From contig CM057453.1 in NCBI GenBank assembly GCA_016271365.2, positions 1,079,668,501 to 1,079,732,500 of the forward strand: a stretch of DNA of 64,000 nt. The letters run 5' to 3'. The notes under the pieces were generated by a model. It did no database searches, was not told where the DNA came from, and worked only from the letters and a program-made list of their open reading frames with translations. Every line of letters begins with the position of its first letter. Position 1 is the first letter of the stretch. Of this stretch, positions 55,325 to 64,000 are shown piece after piece. The DNA is from Neoceratodus forsteri (taxonomy: Eukaryota; Chordata; Ceratodontiformes; Ceratodontidae). The translations under genes and the position numbers were made by a program.

Positions 55325-57862
55325 AGGTGGCCAAAATCACTAAGGATGTTGGTACTACTAAACCCTGGTTTGATAAAAATTGTAAAGAACTAAGGGCAGA
55401 CATGAAAAAAGTTGGGAAATTAAGGTATAGATTAATTATATCTACCTGTACTACATGCCCTTAAGTACTTAAAGGTTAAGTAAGGAAGTTATTAGTGTTT
55501 AAGGAAAAAAGGTACAAGAATGAGCTTTGGTAACAGCTACAAAAAAGCAATCTGGGATAAGGATTTTCCTATGTTTTGGACACTAGTCACTTACAGTTGT
55601 GATGGGAATAATGTTAGATACAATTTACATGAAATGATAACAGAAGCTAAATGGGTTATATATTTTAGCAACATATATAATGCTAAAGTGTGTGATGAAC
55701 TGGTCCCACTGTCTGAATACTTTATGAACAATGAATCTGTTAATCAAGTTCTATTTTCTGTGGCTGAAGTTAGAATGGTTATTCTTTCACAAAAAAGGAA
55801 TAAGGCAGCAGGTCATGACAGACTGTCTACCGAAGTATTTCTCCATAACCCAGATTTCTGGTCACAACTATTGGCAATTTGGTAATAGTATTTACTTTAA
55901 TAAGTCAGCACTTGGTTCTACTACAGGATTGAAATCAAGGTGTTATTGTTCCATTATTTAAAAAGGGGGACAAACAGGAACCAAAAACTATAGGACAATT
56001 ACCTTGTTCCCTGTGATACAAAAAATACACACCAGCTTGATTCTAAATAAATTAATACCTGGGTAGAAGAGAAAAAAATAATCCCAGAATTCCAATGAGG
56101 GTTTAAAAAACAAAGTAGCATCTTGGATTTAATCTTTTCAATAAATTATATTAATGTGTATGTAAAGGGAAAAAAGGGCATATCTATCTATCTATACTGT
56201 ATGTTTTGTCGATATAAAATTGACTTTTGATTCAGTCAACAGGGTAATATTATGAGAGATCTTAGAAAGTCTACAAATAGATAAACAACTTTTGTATATA
56301 CTGAAACTATTACATACTAATACCACTGCAAGAGTTAGATATAGGAGAGATGGGGCACGCTCTAAAAAATAGAAATTACTAGAGGAGTTATCAGGGATGC
56401 CTGTTAGCACCCCTTTTGTTCAATTTATATATTGAATTATTAATAAAAGGAATTGCTGACATAAATACTTTTGCCCCTATTATTGACAAGGAATAGATAA
56501 AATTGCTGCAATATGCAGATAATGCTATTATATTATCAAGAACACCTCTTGGGCTGAAGAGCAGAATTTCTAGTGTTATTTCCTCCCTAAAGGAACTAGA
56601 TCTGGACTTAAATGTGAATAAATCCAAAATTATGATAATTTGAAATTCTAATATCAAAAAAGAGCAGTGGGTAATAAATGGGATACAGTTAGAGGCTATA
56701 AAAGAATACAAATATTTTGTAACTATAGACAGAAATCACTCCTGGAAATCACATTTAATAGAAATAAAGAATAAGTTATATAATACTACAGAGGCAATAA
56801 GGTAATTTGCAAATAGATTTGTAGGGAACAGCTTTACAGTCATAAAAACTACATTTGAGGCCAAAACGGTTTGTCAAGTAATGTATGGATGTGACATCTG
56901 GGGTGCCTATCTTGACAGTACAAGTTATATTGAAGGAACACAAAATAAGTTTATTAAGGCTATTTTAAATCTTCCCAAGGATTGCCTGTCATCCTTTTTA
57001 AGGATGAAAATGGGTATGTTACCCTTAATCACTAGATTTCAGATAATGGCAGTTAAATATTGGGGTAAGATTCAAGTAATGGATAATGAAAGACTTCCAA
57101 AAATGTGCTGGAGGGATTTTATTACTAAATATCAACACAAAGCAACCAGGGACAGCTGGTTTATATGACAAAATACAATACTGAAAAAAGTAGGTTTGGA
57201 GGAATTATGGTCTGATAGTGCAGTGCAAAATGCAGTAAGATTTATGGACAATGCAGTTTTAAAACTAAAAGATACAGCTATAGCTAAAGATTTTGAGAAA
57301 ATCCATAAGATAGACAGATATGGACTATATATTAGAATTAAGCAGTTCTGGGGTACAGAAAAATGCTTAATGATATGTGAAAACAGCTATCATAGGAATA
57401 GCCTCTGTAAACTTAGATTAGATGCTTTAGGAGTGGATACGATCAAAATTGAACCAGGGTTTTGGCAGAATGAATGTGCTTAACTGTAAAGATGATTTTA
57501 GGGTATACCGAAGAATGTTACATGCTATTTTCTTATGTGATCATTGGAAGGAAGAAAGGAATAGATGGGTGAAGCTGCTATGCTTTTTAACAAAACATCA
57601 GGCAAATATATATACATATTTGAAAATGTTAAACTAGATAAAATACAAGATTTTTTTTGGCTGGCAAAATTTTTAATGGCAGCTAAGATTTAAGAATCGG
57701 AAAGTTTACCCTCAATGTACAATATGTTGTTCATCTATGAAGGTATGAATTGTTCTCTTCCCTCTTTATGATATGTGAAAATATGTTTTTAACCAAGGAT
57801 GAAATGTTATAAATTATGTAATTTTCATACGTTTGTCTATTAATAAACCTTGAACTTTGAAC
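55325..57862 (+). pseudogene. Second, divergent non-LTR retrotransposon (5'-truncated ORF2 and 3' end)
   Basis: It starts in the linker (TTKPWFDKNCKELRADMKKV). With many shifts the palm follows: RKGDKQEP-like, then LTFDSVNRVILWEILESLQI (motif A region), CPLAPLLFNLYIE-like across a stop, LLQYADNAIILSR-like (motif C), YKYFVTIDRNHSWKSHLIEI. A long C-terminus includes MYGCDIWGAYLDSTSYIEGT and NKFIKAILNLPKDCLSSFLR. AATAAA (57842-57847) and a TTGAACTTTGAAC tail end it. The CD(I/V)WG..EGTQNKF C-terminus differs from the CR1, L1 and L2/Rex1-like elements here. An I/Vingi-like clade is possible but unproven. It is clearly inactive. Confidence 0.75.
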
Positions 57863-57985
57863 ATAGGTACATACATCTATGGAAGGATGGGTGTGCCAGG
57901 CCTGCAGGGCTCTGTGCTTCAACAGACAGATAAGGATATCATCATAATATTTGAAAAATTAAGGACATTCACATCACAAAGAACT

Positions 57986-58185
57986 TTGTTAATGCATCAG
58001 ATAGGGTTCTAACTAATGTGAGAAAAGCAGGGAAATGTGGTGTTAGGGTTTCCAACCCCCCACCCTGCAGACACTGACAGGCGTGGGGGGGTGCTTTGGT
58101 GTTGTCAGCCCTAATGCTCAGCCTATTCACCTATACTGAGCCCATCTCAGCTTATTTACTTATGAAATGGGATGAGTGTTATGGC
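57986..58185. repeat. T palindrome copy 7, half element
   Basis: The left arm TTGTTAATGCATCAGATAGG, GAGAAAAGCAGGGAAATGTG is present. The sequence passes through the centre (CCTAATGCTCAGCCTATTCA) and then runs directly into the hexamer satellite without a right arm. Confidence 0.65.
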
Positions 58186-58189
58186 CTTC

Positions 58190-58880
58190 GGGCCCCGCGC
58201 TTCCACCATGTGATTTTGGGTGACATAGTAATGGTAACTGCTACGCAAATGCAAGTGCTAATGGTTACACACATGGTGACGCAAACGCAAATGGTAAAGC
58301 AAACGTTAATAGAAATGCAAGTGGAAATTGACTCCAAAGTGAACAGTGGTGCAAACGGAGACACAAGCACGTATGGAAATGCAACTGGTAAAGCGCACGG
58401 TCATGGTACCGCTATTGTAAATGCAAATGGTAACTGTAACAGCAACAATAATGCAAAAGGAAACAGAAACGGAAATGCAAATGCAAGTGCGTATGGAAAA
58501 GCAAAGCGTAATGTGCATGGTCATGGTACCACTACTGTAAACACAAATGGTAATGGTAACAGCAAAAATAATGCCAAAGGAAACAGAAATGGAAACACGA
58601 ACACAAGAGTGTATGGAAATGTAAAGTGTTACGTGCACAGTGATGGTAATGCAATTGGAAATGCAAATGGTAAAGGTAACAGAAACAGAAATGCAAATGG
58701 AAGTGTGGCCACAAACACAAATGAAAATGCACACGGTGATGCAAATGTAAATGCAAAGACAAACAGAAGTGGAAATGCAAATGGTAACAGTAATGCAAAC
58801 GCAAGCTCAAATAAAAACGCAAAGGGTACTGCACATGGTGGCGTACACAGGAACGGTAACTCATAAGGGTTCGGAAATGC
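58190..58880 (+). repeat. Hexamer (N-rich) satellite, copy 3, longest
   Basis: GCAAATGGTAAC-type words run for about 680 bp in nearly constant 3/6-base phase. The plus strand is open (256 residues from 58096) and reads AsnAlaAsnGly-like with Asn at every second position in places. The minus strand also stays open as Cys/Phe/His/Leu-rich. Three-base phasing without stops is expected from a hexamer lacking stop words, so this is repeat, not evidence for a gene. It is flanked by GGGCCCCGCGCTTCCACCAT and by CTGGTTTTCCCCAACAGCTG, as in copy 2. Confidence 0.75.
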
Positions 58881-58904
58881 AAACGGAAATGGTAAGGGTA
58901 ACAG

Positions 58905-60296
58905 TAATGAAAGCACACCCTGGTTTTCCCCAACAGCTGCATAGAGAAACACAGTGAGTACAAAGAATGTATGCATAATAATGGGGCTTGGAGCAGAAAA
59001 TGAGGAGTTGGAATGCTAAATTGCTTATGTGTCAGGAACCGTATGACATAGAAAAAAAAATAACATTCCATATGAATTATGACTTTCCTGTCTAGTTTTG
59101 TACTTAGCCCCCTTATAAGTATTTTTCAGATGAAAAGTCCATATCTCGCACCGTTTCCGAGGTATGGGCCCCAAAAGGTGCAGCGGACGCGTTAAGTTAT
59201 CCTATGGGAAAAATGTGAAGTTTGGAGTGCCGTAACTTTGCCGCCCTGTAATATTTTTTCACCAAACTACCCAAAGACACATCTGTGGGATGTTGGCTTT
59301 CTTCCACCCAAATTTCAGCCCAAAAGACAAAACCATTATTTTGCAGCAGGGTGGCAAAGAATTCCTGTCATGTGGCGGACGCCGCAATATTAGTCTGGGG
59401 AAAAAGCATCAATGTTGGAGTGCCATAACTTTGCATCCCTGCAATATTTTTTCACCTAACCACTAAAAGGAGCATCTGTAGGATGTTGGCTTTCTTCCCT
59501 TCCCCTGAAAGACCAAACTGTTCTTTTGCAGCAGGGTGGCAAACAATTCCTGTCATTTTGGCCATAGTGTTGAAAAGTAGTGTTCTGATTTGCGACACCT
59601 TTTGCAAAAAAGTGCGACAGTGTTGCAAGTGCAACACTACATTGCGACACTATTTTTTCCAAAATTTTGGAAAACATATTTCTGGGGTGTTTAACCCCAA
59701 AATAAAGACATGCCTAGCATCCTCAGGGCTTGACTAGGTAAACACAAAAATAATTATGTCCCTAGATGGTCCCAATTTTAAATGCCAAGTATTTCTGTGA
59801 TCAGTAACTGAGAACAAAATGGCAGATTCGAAACACTACTAGGGTCATTTGCAACACTAAAAAGTGCATTTGTTACACTGTCAAACTTTTTTTTAACTTT
59901 TTCCATTGACTATAATGGGAAACTTGTTTTTAGAATAACTTTTGAACCATTTAATATTTTTTCACGAAATCTTCAAAAGGCACATTGGGGACCCTGGCCG
60001 CACATTCCCGGAAGATTTCAAACTGGTCGTGCAAACCATGCAACCTGTAGGTGCGAGCAAAGAATGTGCAAAAAAAATGTAAATGAGCCCCAGAATGTCA
60101 CTTAATAACTCCACAGCTGTATATTCGACTGGTACAAAAGTTGGCACATCCCAAGATCTATGGTTACACCCCATGTCTTCCAAATTTCAGGAAAATCCAT
60201 TGAACAGTGGCAAAGTTATTAAGGTGCAAAGTTTCACCATTTATCCTTAAATCGGGTACTCAATCCTAACTATGGTAGCACTACGATGCTACCATT
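58905..60296 (+). repeat. Scaffold with type D words and right tip (second copy of 28690-30048)
   Basis: Same order as 28690-30048: GAGTACAAAGAATGTATGCA, CAGGAACCGTATGACATAGA, ACCGTTTCCGAGGTATGGGC, TAACTTTGCCGCCCTGTAAT, GTTGCAAGTGCAACACTACA (type D), GAGAACAAAATGGCAGATTC, scaffold, tip. Confidence 0.75.
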
Positions 60297-61810
60297 ATAA
60301 AATTGCACCACTATATTTAGGGTTATGAAGGCACTTTTATGTTAAAGTGAAAATATTGCACATTAATAACTTTGGACCCATTCAACGGATTTGCCTGAAA
60401 TTTGGTATGTGGGGTGGGGCATGGTAGATCTCTTGATATGCCAAATTTAGTTTCAGTCAGACTGATGGTCTTTGTGCACCAAAATGCTGAAAAATGCACT
60501 TTTCCCCAGTTTTGGAGGCAGTTTTTGGGATTTTGCCCGTGGCCCTGCTTGGCCGTCACGTGACGTGCTGGTCTGTGAGATGATTCATCTGAAAGAGTTT
60601 TGGTGGCCGAACATGCCGTGATTCATTCGGTGAAAAAATATTAAGGCATTCAAAAGTTATGGCACTTTTAGGTTTGGGCCATTTTGTCCTGCCTGATGGT
60701 CAAAGAATTTGCAGCCTTGGGGACAGAGATTCTTTGATCGCGAGGTCTGCCATCTTGTTTTTTAACTTCCATCAGAAAAAAATCAAATATCTCAGCTCAG
60801 AGGTCACTTCTGAAGTAAAAGTGCATGGGTTTTACTCAGGGGGCTTCGATCTATTGACCCATGTTTTTGATTTCACCTAAAATGATTAAAAAATAGAGTT
60901 ATAATATTTTAAATTCTTAGATCGTGACTCACTAATATTCTTTGATCGTGAGCCTGCAAATTCTTTGATTGCAAGATTCTTTGTTCATGATCTTGCATTG
61001 CAAGGTAAAAATACAATTTTCTCAGCTAAGGGGTGGCCTAGGAACACAAATGAGGGTAGGTTTTGCTCAGGGGGCTTCATTCTATCGAGGCATGGCAGTG
61101 GTTTCATGTAATTCTGCCTAAAACTCAAGTTTCATCATTTTTTATTCTTTGATTGTGAGCCTGCAAATTCTTTGATCATGAGCCAACAAATTCTTTGATT
61201 GCAAGATTCTTTGATCGCGATCTTGCATCGTAAGGGAGGACGAGATGGCCCTTTGAAAAATTCAAATTTCTCAGCCCAGTGGTGGCCTAGGAACACAAAA
61301 ACAGGGTGGGTTTTGCTCTGGGGATTTCGTTCTATTGCTCATGAGCCTGCAAATTCTTTGATAGCGAGATTCTTTGATCGCCATCTTTAATCGCGAGGGA
61401 GGGACAAGATGGCCAGATTTTATAATGGAATAGATAGACCAATTTTCACAATGTTTAAGTTTACATATCTCAAAAACGGTTTGGTCTTTTTACTTGAAAT
61501 TTGGAGGGTGTTGACGGCATGTCCTTTACATGTGAATTATGGTGTTTATGTGTCAGAGAAAATATGTTTTGCAGAGATATTGCTTGACACAATTTATGTT
61601 TTGCAGACAGTGTTTTGCATTGTGGTGGTGCCTTGAAATTGATAGGGTACCTAGCCATAGTGTCATGGATGTACCTTTCAGTCGTCATGTCTGTAAAATG
61701 TCAACAGGTGCAGAATTCTCCAACTCAAATGAATGAAAATCTCAAACTTTAATGTTATATCTCGGAACGGTTTGGTCTTTTACATTGAAATTTGGAGGGT
61801 GTTGATGGTA
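60297..61810 (+). repeat. E-family left end with type A words and 286-bp unit (E6)
   Basis: A half tip (GCACCACTATA), TTTAGGGTTATGAAGGCACT, scaffold to about 60680, type A word array (60.69-61.43 kb), then the 286-bp unit (61.44-61.81 kb). The module order matches 17103-18850. The left half of the tip hairpin is missing where it abuts the preceding right tip. Confidence 0.7.
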
Positions 61811-61925
61811 GAGACACATTTACAAGTTGGTGGGAGCACAGAGCCCAAAGGGCCTGCACTCTCACCGACTTCCACAAGTTCTTAGTTTTGTATTCTTTCT
61901 CAAAAAGTAAGGAAATTCAATGCAA

Positions 61926-62286
61926 AAAACTGTGTTAATGCATCATTTAGGGTTAAAACAAAAAAAGTCAGGAAATGAAAAATCTTTAGGGTTGCCCCTC
62001 CCACCCTCATGGACTCGCCAGTCATCATAAGATTGACAGATGACGGGGTGTGTCATTGGGGTTGTGAGGCCTAAATGATGCCCCATTCTTGTTCCCTGTT
62101 GCTTCTCAATATGATTACACAAGGAATGGGGTAACATTTAGGCCTCACAACCCCAATGACACACCAATTAATCTGTCAATCTTGGGATGAATGGTGGGAC
62201 CACGAGGGCGGGGCAACCCTAAAGATTTGTCATTTCCTGACTTTTTGTGTTTTAACCCTAAATGATGTATTAATGCATTTTTTGCA
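61926..62286. repeat. T palindrome copy 8
   Basis: CTGTGTTAATGCATCATTTA and CCTAAATGATGTATTAATGC are the mirrored edges. GAGGCCTAAATGATGCCCCA pairs with GGGTAACATTTAGGCCTC, with a GTTGTGAGGCC / GGCCTCACAAC inner pair. An H-type word pair precedes it (61832-61865). Confidence 0.8.
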
Positions 62287-62290
62287 TAGA

Positions 62291-62357
62291 ATATATCTAT
62301 ATCTATATCTATATCTATATCTATATCTATATCTATATCTATATCTATATATATATA
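62291..62357. repeat. (CTATAT)n microsatellite
   Basis: About ten CTATAT repeats joining the T8 palindrome to the next E left tip. Confidence 0.95.
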
Positions 62358-62390
62358 GAGAGAGATAGATATATGGATATATATTAATAT

Positions 62391-63300
62391 TATAGTGGCG
62401 TGGTTGCACCACTTTATTTAGGGTTATGAAGGCCTTTCTATGTTAAAGTTAAAATTTTGTGCGTTAATAACTTTAGACCCGTTCAACAGATTTGCCTGGA
62501 ATTTGGTATGCACAGTGGGGCATGTGTCAAATTTTGTTTTGATCAGACTTACGGTCTTTGCACATGAAAATTCTGAAAAATGCAAAATTATCCAGTTTTG
62601 GAGGCAGTTTTTGGGATTTTGTCAGTGGCCCTGTGTGGCTGTCATGTGGTATGCCACTCTGCAAGATGGATCATCTGAAAGAACTTGGCTGGCTGAACAT
62701 GCCGCTTTTCATTTGGTGAAAAAATATTAAGGCTTTCAAAAGTTATGCCACATTTAAGCTCCCATTATAAGTCAATGGGAAAATGTATATGGTTGTTTTG
62801 CAAACAAAGAATGGGGTTTGAGCCATCTCATCCCACCTGGCAGTCAAAGAATTTACAGCCTCGTGGTTCAGGAATCTTTGTCCCCAAGAATTCTTTGATC
62901 ACAAGGTCTGTCATCTTGTTTTTAAATTTCGATCGAAAAAAATCAAACATCTCGGCTCTGGGGTCACTCCTGAAGTAAAACTTACATGGGTTTTACTCAG
63001 GGGACTTTGCTCTATCGAGCCATGCCTTTGGTTTGGTTTAAAATGATAAAAAAATAGAGTTATAAGGTTTTACATTTTTTGATTCAGCTCACTAATGATC
63101 TTTAATCATGAGCCTGTGAATTCTTTGATCGCAAGATTCTTTGATCGTGATCTTTGCATCATGAGGTAAAAATAAAATTTTCTCAGCTCAGGGGTGGGCT
63201 AGGTACACAAATGAGGGTGGGTTTTGATCAGGGGGGCTTTGTTCTATCGAGGCATGGTGGTGGTTCCATGTAATTCTGCCTAACTTTAATTGTTTCATGA
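62391..63300 (+). repeat. E-family left end with type A words (E7)
   Basis: Tip TATAGTGGCG, loop, TGCACCACTTTA (62391-62416), then TTTAGGGTTATGAAGGCC, GTTAATAACTTTAGACCCG, scaffold, and type A words (ATTCTTTGATC..) from 62.83 to about 63.17 kb. The repeat similarity fades near 63300. Confidence 0.7.
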
Positions 63301-63489
63301 GGGTTCCTTTGTGTCCATGTAATGACTTTCATTAGCCCCTTCTGCCTAACTGCTCTTAGTTTAACACATTTGATCCTTTCTCACTGCTCTAATGTGACAA
63401 CACTCCTTGAGCTGTTATGCCTTTCATTAACCCCTTACTCACCCTGGAGGAGTGAGAGTGATATGATGTGTGGGTCCCCACTTAATCAC
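63300..63489 (-). other. Non-repetitive sequence next to PRRX1 exon 1
   Basis: Presumed start of intron 1 on the minus strand. It is not made of the repeat modules found further left, which fits host single-copy sequence. CTAACTGCTCTTAG and CTTTCATTA(G/A)CCCCTT occur twice with variations (63328-63445). Confidence 0.45.
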
Positions 63490-63732
63490 CTCCTGGGGGG
63501 TGTCATTACCACTGGTCAGCCCCAGGGAATGAGCATACTCCTGGCAGTATCCCTGGTGTTCTCCTCTGCTGGCGCCTCTACCATCTCCCCAGCCCTCTTC
63601 TAGATCCAGCAGGTGGCTCATTGAGAAGTTCTTCTTTGCTTGTAAAGTGTCCCAGTTGGCCAGGATCGGGCTCTCCAAATGGCTGGAGATGGCTTGTTGC
63701 CTGTCCAAGATGTGGCCATAGCTAGAGGTCAT
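63490..63732 (-). CDS. PRRX1: PRRX1 (paired-related homeobox 1) coding exon 1, with frame disturbance
   Basis: The minus strand from ATG at 63732-63730 reads MTSSYGHILDRQQAISSHLE, then DTLQAKKNFSMSHLLDLEE, and near the end GLTSGNDTPQE. This is the N-terminus of PRRX1, a homeodomain transcription factor of limb and craniofacial mesenchyme. The start context GCCATGA is good, and a GT donor (GAG|GTGATT) follows at 63489. The segment between LDLEE and GLTSG does not match in this frame. Shifted by one base it reads AGEMVEAPAEENTRDTARSM, which does match, so a one-base gain near 63593-63595 is offset by a one-base loss near 63523-63530. A six-base gain lies before DTLQ. No exon 2 follows, so it is not a processed retrocopy. 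It is the true exon 1 (with sequence errors or real change) or a decayed duplicate. Confidence 0.75.
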
Positions 63733-64000
63733 GGCTGGTGTGTCTCAAAGAGAGACAATCCAAGTAAGGGACCAGGAGAGGAGCCTCAGTCACAAAAAGG
63801 TAAGTAATCCTGTTGCCCCAGCCTTAGCCAAACACAAGGGTGCAGTCCCAACTGAGTAATCCAGAAAACACAAACTTCTTACAACTCCCTGGGATGTGTG
63901 GGATGGCCCTCAGCGCTGCTGAAAACACTACTGCAAGTCAATAAAGTTCAGTATTTGTTGTTTCCTTTCAGATCAATTCCAACCAAGCATGCCCTATCAA
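63733..64000 (-). promoter_or_regulatory. Presumed 5' untranslated or upstream sequence of PRRX1
   Basis: It lies directly upstream of the start codon on the minus strand. I see no TATA box, no upstream ATG in strong context, and no clear CpG-island density. GGTAAGTAA on the plus strand (63799-63807) is donor-like but faces the wrong way for this gene. Assigned by position only. Confidence 0.3.

Larger units (their letters stand above)
52787..60296 (+). mobile_element. Hairpin-capped modular repeat element E5, about 7.5 kb (contains a LINE)
   Basis: Left tip TATAG..CTATA (52787-52811) with AACCTCAAAGTTTGCACTTT. Right tip TATGGTAGCA (60271-60280), loop, TGCTACCAT (60287-60295). The interior has type D words, tandem units, X cassette 5, ~300-bp units, a LINE (55.3-57.9 kb), part of a T palindrome, the hexamer satellite, and scaffold to the right tip. 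As with E1, pairing of the two tips is inferred from orientation and size. Confidence 0.45.

Noticed and set aside
58096..58866. A 256-residue Asn/Gly-rich open frame as a gene
   Set aside because: The openness follows from a hexamer without stop words. The opposite strand is equally open and flanking repeat modules run into it.
63799..63807. A plus-strand splice donor (GGTAAGTAA) marking a divergent gene near PRRX1
   Set aside because: A single 9-base match with no open exon or promoter signal upstream on that strand is expected by chance.

Overview
This is a transposon-saturated window from a large vertebrate genome. The lineage is inferred from the repeat mix: Penelope-like elements, CR1, L1, an L2/Rex1-like LINE, a second divergent LINE, a tRNA-derived SINE, and very many fold-back repeats. 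That mix fits an amphibian (caecilian or salamander) or lungfish better than a mammal or bird, but nothing here fixes the species. There are no prokaryotic features.

The only host-gene sequence recognised is at the far right. On the minus strand, 63490-63732 reads as coding exon 1 of the paired-related homeobox gene PRRX1, with a good start codon and a GT donor. If it is the real exon, transcription runs leftwards and the whole of 1-63489 is the start of PRRX1 intron 1. No homeobox exon was found in the window. The exon carries two offsetting one-base frame changes, so it may be a decayed duplicate or a locally mis-called sequence.

Layout. (1) 0.5-3.2 kb: two different Penelope-like reverse transcriptase relics on the minus strand. 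(2) 3.34-3.77 kb: a SINE with a 9-bp target-site duplication. (3) 4.04 kb: a hammerhead ribozyme candidate in a Penelope-type terminal region. (4) 4.3-5.7 kb: an L1 3' end. (5) 6.2-7.7 kb: a fold-back element. (6) 7.7-14.3 kb: CR1 copies on the minus strand, one of them split by an L2/Rex1-like LINE 3' fragment. (7) 15.9-16.4 kb: a terminal-inverted-repeat element. (8) 17.1-30.05 kb, 37.2-44 kb, 48.5-55.3 kb and 57.9-63.3 kb: a modular, mostly non-coding repeat superfamily. (9) 30.06-36.98 kb: an L1 on the minus strand, interrupted by a 1.8-kb member of that superfamily. (10) 45.05-48.46 kb: the best preserved LINE, with an intact YADD reverse transcriptase. (11) 55.3-57.9 kb: a second, decayed LINE.

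The modular superfamily is the most unusual content. Its elements end in small hairpins (consensus TATAGTGGTGC, loop, reverse complement) next to AT-rich microsatellites. They share long sub-terminal scaffolds. At a fixed place in the scaffold, different copies carry different palindrome-rich word sets. A second module is a large palindrome ending in TTAATGCATCAGTTAGGGTT. Two more modules are a GC-rich hairpin and a hexamer satellite that reads as an Asn/Ala/Gly-rich frame. I found no transposase, so how the family moves is unknown.
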